In this document: positions 17,824-25,835 of the stretch, piece by piece
Layout: the number at the start of each line of letters is the position of its first letter
How positions within the stretch are numbered: position 1 is the first letter of the stretch
Source of the DNA: Luteibacter jiangsuensis
GTDB taxonomy: Bacteria; Pseudomonadota; Gammaproteobacteria; Xanthomonadales; Rhodanobacteraceae
NCBI RefSeq assembly: GCF_011742555.1
Contig: NZ_JAAQQR010000001.1
Span: forward strand, 744,001-808,000
Length of the DNA stretch: 64,000 nucleotides
Reading direction: 5' to 3'
Notes under the pieces: model-generated
Databases searched by the model: none
Told to the model about the DNA's origin: nothing
What the model saw: the letters and a program-made list of their open reading frames with translations, nothing else
Position numbers and translations under genes: made by a program

Positions 17824-18584
17824 CCCGCCGCGACGCCTGGGCATGGCGCTTCGTCTGCACCGCGCTCAGCTTCGCGTTGTTCGGCATCGGCGGCGTGCTG
17901 TTGCGCGTGCTGATCCTGCCCGTGGTCCTGCACCTGCCCGGCCCCGCTGCCGTGCGCCGCCGGCGCGCGCGCCGCACCGTCGGCCGCGCCTTCTGGCTGC
18001 ATTCGCAGTTCATGTATCGCACCGGTGTGCTCGACTACCGCTTCGAAGGGTTGGAGCGGCTGGGCCGCCCCGGCCAGATGATCGTCGCCAACCATCCGTC
18101 GCTCATCGACGTGGTGTTCCTCATCGGACACGTTCCCGACGCGAACTGCATCGTCAAGCACAGCCTCTGGAAGAATCCGTGCATGCGCGGTCCGGTACGT
18201 GTCGCCCAATACATCAGCAACGACGGCAGCGCGGAGATGCTGGAACGTGCCGCCGACGTATTGCGGGAGGGCCAGACGCTGATCGTCTTCCCCGAGGGTA
18301 CCCGCACCACGCCGGGCAAGCCGCCGGCCTTCCACCGCGGCGCGGCCGCCATCGCGGTGCGCGGTGCGCACACCATCACGCCCGTGTTCATCACCGTCCG
18401 CCCCACCACGCTCACCAAGGCGGAGCCGTGGTACCGCATTCCGTATCGGCGCGTGCAGATGGAACTGCGGGTGGGCGAGGACATCGCCGTGGCCGACTTC
18501 AGCGAAGGGGTGCCCGCGCCGATAGCCTCTCGCCGCATCAACGAACATCTGCACGCTCTTTACGCCAGGGAACTCATGGCATGA
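17820..18584 (+). CDS. Lysophospholipid acyltransferase, PlsC type, of the aryl polyene cluster
   Basis: A 254-residue glycerol-3-phosphate-type acyltransferase. A membrane segment near residues 10-35 (FALFGIGGVLLRVLILPVVL) precedes the catalytic NHPSLID motif (His and Asp four residues apart) and the FPEGTRTTPGKP motif that binds the acceptor phosphate. It would acylate a lipid intermediate, probably the polyene's membrane anchor; the precise acceptor is inference. ATG 17820 overlaps the previous stop as elsewhere in this operon. An in-frame ATG at 17799 has a better GGAAGA ribosome binding site and would add seven residues, so either may be used. Confidence 0.88.
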   Translation: MTRRDAWAWRFVCTALSFALFGIGGVLLRVLILPVVLHLPGPAAVRRRRARRTVGRAFWLHSQFMYRTGVLDYRFEGLERLGRPGQMIVANHPSLIDVVFLIGHVPDANCIVKHSLWKNPCMRGPVRVAQYISNDGSAEMLERAADVLREGQTLIVFPEGTRTTPGKPPAFHRGAAAIAVRGAHTITPVFITVRPTTLTKAEPWYRIPYRRVQMELRVGEDIAVADFSEGVPAPIASRRINEHLHALYARELMA

Positions 18585-18844
18585 CCGACCTCGAACGCGA
18601 CATTGCCCGGCTGATCATCGACACGCTGGCGCTCGAGCACCTGACGGTGGACGACATCGCCGCCGACCAGCCGCTGTTCGGCCAGGGGCTGGGGCTGGAT
18701 TCGGTGGACGCGCTGGAACTCGCTCTCGCGTTGCAGAATCGCTACGGCCTGCGCATCGCGTCCGACTCGCGCGAAGCACGGCGGCACTTCGAGACCGTGC
18801 GCAGCCTCGCCCTGTACGTGGAGAGTTCGTCGTGCGCCGGCTGA
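18581..18844 (+). CDS. Second acyl carrier protein of the aryl polyene cluster
   Basis: An 87-residue ACP with the phosphopantetheine serine in GLGLDSVDALELALAL (about residue 39). The N-terminal helix (ERDIARLIIDTLALEH) is typical. It probably works with a separate ketosynthase pair from the first ACP, as the two ACPs of aryl polyene clusters are distinct in sequence. It overlaps the acyltransferase stop by four bases and the next gene by 13 bases. Confidence 0.88.
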   Translation: MTDLERDIARLIIDTLALEHLTVDDIAADQPLFGQGLGLDSVDALELALALQNRYGLRIASDSREARRHFETVRSLALYVESSSCAG

Positions 18845-20004
18845 GCGACCTGATCCTGGTCGTCGTGGGGGTGCTCTACCCCTTCATCGTGTATTTCGGC
18901 ACCGACCATGTATCCACTCCCGTCTTCGGACTGATCCTCGGCGCCCTGTGGCTCGTGCGCGCCCCGGCCCTGCTGCGCCAGCCGGGCGGCCGCTGGATGC
19001 TCGCCATCACCCTCGTCTACTGCATCGTGCTCGCGTTCGGTGGCGAGGAGCACCTGCTGCGCTGGTATCCCAGCCTGATCTGCGGCCTGCTGCTGGCCGC
19101 GTTCGGACTCAGCCTCAAGTTCGGTCCGCCGATCATCGAGCGCATCGCGCGCGTGAGCGAACCCGACCTGCCACCGGTCGCCGTGCGATACACGCGTCGC
19201 GTCACCTGGGTGTGGGTGGCCTTCTTCGCGTTGAATGGCACCGTGTCGTGCCTGCTGGCCGAATGGGGGCCGCTGTCGTGGTGGACCTTCTACAACGGCA
19301 TCCTCGCTTATTCCGTCATGGGTGCCCTGTTCGTGGGCGAATGGATCCTGCGCCAGCGACTGCGCCGAAGGATCAACAAGGCCCCGATGGACGCCGCGGC
19401 CGCGCGACTCGCTTCGCACCCCTGGGTCGCCGGCGCGGCAGGCGGCTACGCGGGGAAGCTCGGCCCAGGCATGGTCGTGGCGCTGTCGCCCGTCGGCCGT
19501 ACCGCATTGCTGCGGCACGGCCGCGCCGGGCTGGTGAACGAGCTGGGCCAGCACGCCGCCGGCGACGACGCCCTCTCCACGCCGCTGGTGTGGCGATTCG
19601 TCCACACGCTGCCGGAGCCTACGGATGTCGATGCGCTCTTGCGCGGCCCTCTTCCCGCCACCGCCACGGTGCTCGACGAACGGCGCGACGGTGACACGCA
19701 CGTCGTCGAGCTGGAACTGCCACTCGATCTGGCCTGCTTCGCCGAGCATTTCCCCGACGCCCCCGTGCTTCCCGGGGTGGTGCAGGTGGCCTGGGCGGTG
19801 GATTTCGCCGCGTCGCGCCTGGGAACGCGGAGAACCTGCCGGGCCATCGACGGCATGAAGTTCCAACGTCTTCTGCGCCCCGGCGATCGCGTGCGGCTCA
19901 CGCTGCGTCACGACATCGAACGCGGGCGAGTGCACTTCACCTATCAGTCGGGCGATGCTCCCGTGTCCTCGGCGCACCTGCGGCTGGAGAGCCACCATGG
20001 CTGA
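18832..20004 (+). CDS. COG4648-like membrane protein fused to an acyl-CoA synthetase remnant and an ApeI-like dehydratase
   Basis: A 390-residue protein starting at a GTG that overlaps the ACP gene. Residues 1-185 are a polytopic membrane domain like COG4648 of aryl polyene clusters (LILVVVGVLYPFIVYFG, FGLSLKFGPPIIERIARV, WWTFYNGILAYSVMGA). Residues about 197-265 (HPWVAGAAGGYAGKLGP, VVALSPVGRTALLRHGR, STPLVWRFVHTLPE) resemble the small C-terminal subdomain of AMP-dependent acyl-CoA ligases. Residues about 275-390 are a hot-dog dehydratase (FAEHFPDAPVLPGVVQVAWAV). The large adenylation domain with its nucleotide-binding motifs is absent. In related clusters these are separate genes in this order, so this looks like an in-frame deletion fusion. 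The reading is mine from pattern, not from a database search. Confidence 0.75.
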   Translation: MRRLSDLILVVVGVLYPFIVYFGTDHVSTPVFGLILGALWLVRAPALLRQPGGRWMLAITLVYCIVLAFGGEEHLLRWYPSLICGLLLAAFGLSLKFGPPIIERIARVSEPDLPPVAVRYTRRVTWVWVAFFALNGTVSCLLAEWGPLSWWTFYNGILAYSVMGALFVGEWILRQRLRRRINKAPMDAAAARLASHPWVAGAAGGYAGKLGPGMVVALSPVGRTALLRHGRAGLVNELGQHAAGDDALSTPLVWRFVHTLPEPTDVDALLRGPLPATATVLDERRDGDTHVVELELPLDLACFAEHFPDAPVLPGVVQVAWAVDFAASRLGTRRTCRAIDGMKFQRLLRPGDRVRLTLRHDIERGRVHFTYQSGDAPVSSAHLRLESHHG

Positions 20005-20950
20005 TTCCGCCACGGCCGCGCACTGGGCGGAACAGAAGGAACGCGGCAGCTTCCTGGGGATCAAACTCACGGCCATCGCCGTACGGGTGCTGGGACGGCG
20101 TGCGGTCACGCCCGTGATCTGGCTCGTCGTGCTGTATTTCTTCGTCACCGGGCGCGCCGCGCGCCGCAACGTGGCGGAGTACCAGGCACGGCTTGCCGCA
20201 TGGAGCGGGCGCGGCAACCTCTTCCCCCGTTCGCGCGCCGTGTTCGCGCAGTACCGCGCCTTCGGCGAATGCATGCTCGACCGTTTCGATGTCTGGCGCG
20301 GCAAGTTGCGCCTGTCGTCGGTGGACATGGACGACCCGGACGGCGTACGCGACGCGCTGCTCGCCGGCGGCCGCGGCCAGATCCTCGTCTGCACGCACCT
20401 GGGCAATCTCGACGTCTGCCGCGCCATGGCGGAAGTGGGCGAAGGCGTGGCGCTCAACGTGCTCATGCATCTTCCGAACGCGGCGCACTTCAACCGGCTG
20501 CTCGGCGAATCGGGCGACAAGCGCCTGCGCCTGATGCACGTGGGGGACCTCGACACGGCCGCCATGCTGGAACTGTCGCAACGACTCGAGCGCGGCGAGT
20601 GGATCGCCATCGCCGGCGACCGCGTGCCCATGCACGGCGGCCGCGCGATCGACACCGATTTCCTGGGCGCCCCTGCGCCCTTCCCCCAGGGACCCTGGCT
20701 GATGGCGGCGATGCTGCGCTGTCCGGTGAACCTGGTGTGCTGCCTGAAGCACGGTGGCCGCTACCGCATCCATCTGCGCCGGTTCGACGATGCCGCAGGC
20801 TGGGAGCGCACACGGCGCGAGGCCGTCATCCGCTCGGCCGTGGCACGATATGCGGCGTGGCTGGCGGAACACTGCCTCGTGGCTCCGCTGCAATGGTTCA
20901 ACTTCCATCCCTATTGGCACGACACGAAGGATGCCTCCCATGCGCGCTAA
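19997..20950 (+). CDS. LpxL/HtrB-like acyltransferase of the aryl polyene cluster
   Basis: A 317-residue member of the lipid A lauroyl/myristoyl acyltransferase superfamily. The catalytic His and Asp four residues apart are in CTHLGNLDVCRA, and IAGDRVPMHGGRAIDTDFLG matches the second conserved block of this group. One membrane segment near residues 32-50 (VTPVIWLVVLYFFVTG) anchors it to the inner membrane. In aryl polyene clusters such proteins are thought to add an acyl chain to the lipid that carries the pigment; whether it instead modifies lipid A cannot be excluded. It overlaps the preceding gene by eight bases. Confidence 0.88.
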   Translation: MADSATAAHWAEQKERGSFLGIKLTAIAVRVLGRRAVTPVIWLVVLYFFVTGRAARRNVAEYQARLAAWSGRGNLFPRSRAVFAQYRAFGECMLDRFDVWRGKLRLSSVDMDDPDGVRDALLAGGRGQILVCTHLGNLDVCRAMAEVGEGVALNVLMHLPNAAHFNRLLGESGDKRLRLMHVGDLDTAAMLELSQRLERGEWIAIAGDRVPMHGGRAIDTDFLGAPAPFPQGPWLMAAMLRCPVNLVCCLKHGGRYRIHLRRFDDAAGWERTRREAVIRSAVARYAAWLAEHCLVAPLQWFNFHPYWHDTKDASHAR

Positions 20951-21398
20951 GGGTGTGTACGCCACGGAAATCGACGTCACCGTGCCGTTCTTCGATGTGG
21001 ACTCCATGGAGGTCGTCTGGCACGGCCATTACGTGAAGTACCTCGAAGTGGCGCGCTGCGCCCTGCTCGACGAGCTCGGGCACAACTATGTGCGGATGAA
21101 GGAAACCGGTTATGCATGGCCGATCATCGACCTGCAGCTGCGCTATGCGCGCCCCGCCCGATTCGGCCAGACGCTGGTGGTGCGCGCCGAGCTCGTCGAA
21201 TGGCGAAACCGCCTGAAGATCCACTACACCCTGAGCGATGCCGCCACCGGCGAGCGCCTCACCCGCGCCAGCACCATCCAGGTGGCCGTGCGGCTTGCAG
21301 ACGGCGAGATGCTGCTGGTCTCGCCCGCCGTTTTCGTCGACGACGTGGAGCGCCATCTCGCGTCGTCGTTTCCCCGTTCCACCGGACCCACGCCATGA
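20940..21398 (+). CDS. 4-hydroxybenzoyl-CoA-type thioesterase (ApeK-like)
   Basis: A 152-residue hot-dog thioesterase. The catalytic region FFDVDSMEVVWHGHYVKYLE, with its Asp and His, is typical of the 4-hydroxybenzoyl-CoA thioesterase family, and RYARPARFGQTLVVRAEL is the conserved second half. It could release aryl polyene acids or correct stalled ACP intermediates. It overlaps the upstream acyltransferase by 11 bases and the downstream methyltransferase by four. Confidence 0.9.
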   Translation: MRAKGVYATEIDVTVPFFDVDSMEVVWHGHYVKYLEVARCALLDELGHNYVRMKETGYAWPIIDLQLRYARPARFGQTLVVRAELVEWRNRLKIHYTLSDAATGERLTRASTIQVAVRLADGEMLLVSPAVFVDDVERHLASSFPRSTGPTP

Positions 21399-22117
21399 AG
21401 TACGCCAGCGCCACCTATGTCGAGGAAACCCGCATCGGTTTCGTGTTCCTGCGCACCCACACGTGGCAACACCATGTCTTGCGCGTGGCCATCAACGACC
21501 TGAAGCGTCTCGTGGGCGAACCGCTGCCACAGGGCGGCACCCTCCTCGACGTGGGCTGTGGCCAGGGCCGTTCCTTCCGCCTGCTGCGCGACGCCTTCGC
21601 GCCGCAGAAGCTGGTGGGACTGGATGCGGACCCGCACAGCGTGGCGCTCTCGCGCCAGGAAGCCGAACGGGAAGGCATCGACGCCACGGTGCTGCTCGCC
21701 GACTGTGCCCGCATCGATCTGCCGGACGCGAGCGTGGATATCCTGTTCTGCCACCAGACCTTCCACCACCTGGTGGAACAGGAGCGCGCGCTCGACGAAT
21801 TCTGGCGTGTGCTGAAGCCGGGCGGGCTCCTGCTCTTCGCCGAGTCGACGAAGGCCTATATCGACACCTGGGTGATCCGCTGGTTCTTCCGCCATCCCAT
21901 GCACGTGCAGAAGAGCGCGGACGAATACCTGGCGATGCTGCGCGGACGCGGGTTCGCATTCGAACAAGCCAATGTGTCGCTGCCCTACCTTTGGTGGAGC
22001 CGCGCCAGGGACTTCGGCCTGCTGGAACGCTGGGGCATCAAGGCCCCGCCGCCGCCCGGCAAGCGCGAAGAGACGCTCGTCAACGTCGCGGCGCGCAAGC
22101 CCCTCGCGCACGCATGA
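21395..22117 (+). CDS. SAM-dependent methyltransferase of the aryl polyene cluster
   Basis: A 240-residue class I methyltransferase with the SAM-binding motif LLDVGCGQGRSF (about residues 48-59), the acidic GLDADPHSV after strand two, and LPDASVDILFCHQTFHHL and LKPGGLLLFAE further on. Aryl polyene clusters usually hold one methyltransferase that methylates the aryl head group or its hydroxyl; that target is inference. ATGA overlaps join it to both neighbours. Confidence 0.88.
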   Translation: MKYASATYVEETRIGFVFLRTHTWQHHVLRVAINDLKRLVGEPLPQGGTLLDVGCGQGRSFRLLRDAFAPQKLVGLDADPHSVALSRQEAEREGIDATVLLADCARIDLPDASVDILFCHQTFHHLVEQERALDEFWRVLKPGGLLLFAESTKAYIDTWVIRWFFRHPMHVQKSADEYLAMLRGRGFAFEQANVSLPYLWWSRARDFGLLERWGIKAPPPPGKREETLVNVAARKPLAHA

Positions 22118-23292
22118 GAACGTACCTCAACGCGCTGGGCGTCACGTGTTCGCTCGGCGTGGGCAAAGAGGCCGTGGCGGATGCCCTCTTCGCCGCCGAT
22201 GCGCACGGCCTGCCGTCGCTAGCCGGCTGGGTGCCGGACCGGTTGTCGCCCCTCGGCGCCGTGCAGGCACCGCTGCCGGCGATGCCACCCGGGCTCGCGC
22301 ATCGCGACACGCGAAACAACCGCCTTCTGCTGCTCGCCGCGCAGGAGATCGAAACCGATATCCGCGCCGCCATCGCGCGCTTCGGCGCGGCGAGGATCGG
22401 CGTGGTCATCGGCACCAGCACCACCGGCATCGAAGAGGCGACAGGGAACATCGCGGCGCTTGCAACGACGGGCCGGTGGCCGGAAGGGTACCGCTATGCG
22501 GACCAGGAACTCGGCGCGCCGGCCGCGTTCCTCGCGGAATGGCTCGATATCGCCGGCCCTTGCTATGGCATTTCCACCGCGTGCACCTCGGGTGCCCGCG
22601 CCTTGCTGAGTGCGCGCCGGCTGCTTCGGCTAGGCCTGTGCGACGCAGTGCTCTGCGGCGGCGCCGATACGCTGTGCCGTCTTGCGACGCACGGTTTCCA
22701 TGCGCTGGAGGCCACCTCGTCGGAACGCTGCCTGCCCTTCTCCGGTTCGCGCCGGGGCATCAACATCGGCGAAGCCGCCGCGCTCTTCCTCATGACCCGC
22801 GACGAGGCGCCGGTGGCGTTCCTGGGCGGCGGTGCCAGTTCCGATGCCTACCATATGTCGTCGCCCGAGCCCGAGGGTCGCGGTGCGGTCGAAGCGATGC
22901 ACCGCGCGCTCGCCGCTGCGGGCATTGGCGCGGAGGCCATCGATTACGTGAACCTGCACGGCACCGCCACCGAACACAACGACGCGATGGAAAGCCGCGC
23001 GGTGGCGGACATGTTCGCGCGTCCGGTGCCCTGCTCGTCCACGAAGGGTCTTACCGGGCACACGCTCGGCGCCGCCGGCGCACTGGAAGCCGCCTTCTGC
23101 TGGCTTGCCCTGACGGACAGCCGCCGCCGGCTGCCGCCGCACGCCTGGGACGGGGTGCCCGATGCGGCCCTGCCGTCCCTGGCCTTCACCCGGACGGGCG
23201 ACACGTTGCCTGAGGGACGGCGGCACCTCATGAGCAATTCCTTCGCCTTCGGCGGCAACAATGCCAGCCTCGTCTTCGCCGGGGGCACCTGA
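22114..23292 (+). CDS. Beta-ketoacyl-ACP synthase (ApeO-like ketosynthase 3)
   Basis: A 392-residue condensing enzyme with an intact triad: STACTSGARA (about residue 155), VNLHGTATEHND and TKGLTGHTLGAAGA. The N-terminus (YLNALGVTCSLGVGKEAV) and the short C-terminal MSNSFAFGGNNASLV resemble ApeO ketosynthases. ApeO is the partner of the chain length factor in characterised systems, so this is a candidate partner for the product of 17098-17823. It follows the methyltransferase with an ATGA overlap and precedes the dehydratase and reductase, an order also seen in other aryl polyene clusters. Confidence 0.92.
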   Translation: MRTYLNALGVTCSLGVGKEAVADALFAADAHGLPSLAGWVPDRLSPLGAVQAPLPAMPPGLAHRDTRNNRLLLLAAQEIETDIRAAIARFGAARIGVVIGTSTTGIEEATGNIAALATTGRWPEGYRYADQELGAPAAFLAEWLDIAGPCYGISTACTSGARALLSARRLLRLGLCDAVLCGGADTLCRLATHGFHALEATSSERCLPFSGSRRGINIGEAAALFLMTRDEAPVAFLGGGASSDAYHMSSPEPEGRGAVEAMHRALAAAGIGAEAIDYVNLHGTATEHNDAMESRAVADMFARPVPCSSTKGLTGHTLGAAGALEAAFCWLALTDSRRRLPPHAWDGVPDAALPSLAFTRTGDTLPEGRRHLMSNSFAFGGNNASLVFAGGT

Positions 23293-23294
23293 GC

Positions 23295-23762
23295 ATGTGG
23301 CCGATCGAAAAACTCCTGCCGCATGCGGGGCGCATGATCCTGCTCGACCGTGTCGTGTCGTGGGAACCGGAGCGCATCATCTGCGAGCGCACGGTGCGGC
23401 GCGGCGACGCCTTCGTCGAGGCCGGCGGGCTGCCTGCCTGGGCCGGCGTGGAACTGATGGCGCAGGCCATCGCCGCCTGGAACGGCTGGCAGGTGCTTGC
23501 CGCCGGCGGGAACGTGCGCCCGGGGTTCCTGCTCGGCACACGCGCCTACCTCGCCGACGCCGACCTGTTCCCCATCGGCGCGAAACTCGTGGTCGAAGCG
23601 GTGCGTCGTTTCCACGACGAGGACGGCATGGGTGCCTTCGCGTGCCGCATCGACGCGCCGGGCATGCACGCCGAAGCTCGCCTTACCGTTTTCAGCCCGC
23701 CGGATCCCGGGCCGTACCTCGATCCGCGCAACAGCCTCGATCCCAAGGGAACCGCCACATGA
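23295..23762 (+). CDS. 3-hydroxyacyl-ACP dehydratase (ApeP-like)
   Basis: A 155-residue hot-dog dehydratase. LLPHAGRMILLDRV at the N-terminus and WAGVELMAQAIAAWNGW in the central helix match the ApeP dehydratases, which remove water from the 3-hydroxyacyl-ACP to give the conjugated double bond. It sits directly between ketosynthase 3 (two-base gap) and the ketoreductase (four-base overlap), forming a complete elongation set. Confidence 0.9.
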   Translation: MWPIEKLLPHAGRMILLDRVVSWEPERIICERTVRRGDAFVEAGGLPAWAGVELMAQAIAAWNGWQVLAAGGNVRPGFLLGTRAYLADADLFPIGAKLVVEAVRRFHDEDGMGAFACRIDAPGMHAEARLTVFSPPDPGPYLDPRNSLDPKGTAT

Positions 23763-24487
23763 CCGACACCGTCCTCGTCACCGGCTCCAGCCGCGGCATC
23801 GGCCGCGCCATCGCGCTCGAACTCTGCGACGCCGGCTACGACATCGTGCTGCATTGCCGCTCGCGCCGCGACGAAGCCGAAGCCGTGCAGGCCGACATCG
23901 CCGCCCGGGGCCGGAACGCGCGCATCGTCCAGTTCGACATCTCCGACCGCGCCGCTTCCGCGGCGGCACTGGAAGCCGACATCGTGGCCCATGGCGCCTA
24001 CTACGGCGTGGTCTGCAATGCCGGCCTCACTCGCGACGGCGCGTTTCCCGGCCTGACCGCGGACGACTGGGACCAGGTGCTGCGCACCAACCTCGACGGC
24101 TTCTACAACGTGCTGCATCCGCTGGTGATGCCGATGATCCGCCGCCGCGCCGCAGGCCGCATCGTCTGCATCACCTCGGTGTCCGGCCTCGTGGGCAATC
24201 GGGGTCAGGTGAACTACAGCGCCTCGAAGGCGGGCGTGATCGGTGCCTCGAAGGCGCTCGCCGTGGAACTGGCCAAGCGCAAGATCACCGTGAACTGCGT
24301 CGCGCCCGGCCTCATCGACACCGACATGCTGGAACCGGAGGTTCCGGTGGAGCAGATCCTCAAAGCCATCCCGATGGAACGCACCGGCACGCCGGAAGAA
24401 GTCGCGGCAGCGGTACGCTTCCTGATGAGCCCACAGGCGGGCTACATCACCCGGCAGGTGCTGGCCGTCAACGGCGGGCTCTGCTGA
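23759..24487 (+). CDS. 3-ketoacyl-ACP reductase (ApeQ-like, FabG family)
   Basis: A 242-residue short-chain dehydrogenase/reductase that reduces the 3-keto group of the growing polyene. It has the cofactor motif VTGSSRGIGRAI, CNAGLTRDGAF, the catalytic serine in ITSVSGL and the YSASK Tyr-Lys pair (NYSASKAG), and APGLIDTDM near the C-terminus. It is the last gene of the operon; no MMPL exporter, LolA-like carrier or outer-membrane lipoprotein gene follows as in larger clusters. Confidence 0.93.
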   Translation: MTDTVLVTGSSRGIGRAIALELCDAGYDIVLHCRSRRDEAEAVQADIAARGRNARIVQFDISDRAASAAALEADIVAHGAYYGVVCNAGLTRDGAFPGLTADDWDQVLRTNLDGFYNVLHPLVMPMIRRRAAGRIVCITSVSGLVGNRGQVNYSASKAGVIGASKALAVELAKRKITVNCVAPGLIDTDMLEPEVPVEQILKAIPMERTGTPEEVAAAVRFLMSPQAGYITRQVLAVNGGLC

Positions 24488-24580
24488 CGCCCCCAGGCCC
24501 GATGCTGCGACGCGCCGTGGCTTGGCCCGCCCGGCACGCTACGATGGGCCGATTTTCCCGCCTTTCCGGAGCTTTGCAGC

Positions 24581-25738
24581 ATGCGCCCCTTTTCCCTCGG
24601 TGAAGACCTCGACCTCCTGCGCGAAAGCGTCCACGCTTTCGCGGAAAAGGAGATCGCGCCGCGGGCCGACCGCATCGACCGCGAGAACGTGTTCCCGGAA
24701 GACCTTTGGCGCAAGTTCGGCGACATGGGGCTGCTCGGCGTCACCATTCCGGAGGAGTACGGCGGCTCCGGCCTCGGCTTCCTCGCGCACATGATCGCCA
24801 TGGAGGAAATCTCCCGCGCGTCGGCATCCGTGGGGCTGTCCTACGGCGCGCACTCGAACCTGTGCGTGCAGAACATCTACCACAACGGCAACGACGCCCA
24901 GCGCCGCAAATACCTTCCCAAGCTCGCCAGCGGCGAATGGGTGGGCGCGCTCGCCATGAGCGAACCCGGCGCCGGCTCGGACGTGGTGGGCTCGATGAGC
25001 TGCCACGCCGAACTGGTCGGCGACACCTGGGTGGCCAACGGCTCGAAGATGTGGATCACCAACGGCCCCGACGCCGACGTGCTGCTGGTTTACATGCGCA
25101 CTGCGCCCCGCCCCGCGGGCAGCCGGTGCATGACCGCCTTCATCGTCGAGAAGGGCATGAAGGGCTTCACCACCGCACAGAAGCTGGACAAGCTGGGCAT
25201 GCGCGGTTCCAACACCTGCGAACTGGTGTTCGACAACTGCGAGATCCCCGCCGAGAACGTGGTGGGCGAGGTGAACGAAGGCGTGCGCGTGCTCATGGGC
25301 GGCCTGGACACCGAGCGCCTGGTGCTGTCCGGCGGCCCCATCGGCATCATGCAGGCGGCGGTGGACCTCGTGTTGCCGTACGTGCGGGAGCGCAAGCAGT
25401 TCAACGCGCCCATCGGCACCTTCGGCATGATGCAGGCGAAGGTCGCCGACATGTACACGGCACTGCAATCGTCGCGTGGCTTTGCGTACATGGTGGCGCA
25501 GCAGTTCGACAACGGTGTGAAGTCGCGCATCGACCCGGCAGCCTGCCTGCTCAACGCCTCCACCAACGCGGTGAAGGTGGCGCTCGAAGCCATCCAGGCC
25601 CTCGGCGGCAACGGCTACATCAACGAATTCCCCGCCGGCCGCCTGCTGCGCGACGCCAAGCTCTACGAGATCGGCGCCGGCACCAACGAAATCCGCCGCA
25701 TGCTGATCGGCCGCGAACTCTTCCACGGCAAGTCCTGA
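24581..25738 (+). CDS. ivd: Isovaleryl-CoA dehydrogenase
   Basis: A 385-residue acyl-CoA dehydrogenase that converts isovaleryl-CoA to 3-methylcrotonyl-CoA with FAD in leucine breakdown. Features include [31 protein letters not shown], the flavin-contacting RKQFNAPIG, and the C-terminal [20 protein letters not shown] and [11 protein letters not shown]. The glutamate in [11 protein letters not shown] occupies the position of the catalytic base specific to isovaleryl-CoA dehydrogenase, which separates it from short- and medium-chain enzymes that use a C-terminal Glu. The partner carboxylase subunit is at 30757, so the usual liu-type operon is split here. Confidence 0.92.
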   Translation: MRPFSLGEDLDLLRESVHAFAEKEIAPRADRIDRENVFPEDLWRKFGDMGLLGVTIPEEYGGSGLGFLAHMIAMEEISRASASVGLSYGAHSNLCVQNIYHNGNDAQRRKYLPKLASGEWVGALAMSEPGAGSDVVGSMSCHAELVGDTWVANGSKMWITNGPDADVLLVYMRTAPRPAGSRCMTAFIVEKGMKGFTTAQKLDKLGMRGSNTCELVFDNCEIPAENVVGEVNEGVRVLMGGLDTERLVLSGGPIGIMQAAVDLVLPYVRERKQFNAPIGTFGMMQAKVADMYTALQSSRGFAYMVAQQFDNGVKSRIDPAACLLNASTNAVKVALEAIQALGGNGYINEFPAGRLLRDAKLYEIGAGTNEIRRMLIGRELFHGKS

Positions 25739-25739
25739 T

Positions 25740-25762
25740 TGTGGGAGCCGCTTCAGCGGCGA
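25740..25762. repeat. Single arm of the GTGGGAGCCG repeat family
   Basis: The 21-base palindromic arm GTGGGAGCCGCTTCAGCGGC begins two bases after the isovaleryl-CoA dehydrogenase stop codon. It matches arms at 10154-10179, 62309 and 62409. It lies between convergent genes and could fold into a small hairpin. The other half of the paired element is missing here. Confidence 0.7.
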
Positions 25763-25835
25763 AAAGCCGACGAAGCGATGAAGCGGCGAGAGGAAGCCCC
25801 CTCGCCGCCATCACGGTTCCTGCTAAGCCGAGGCC

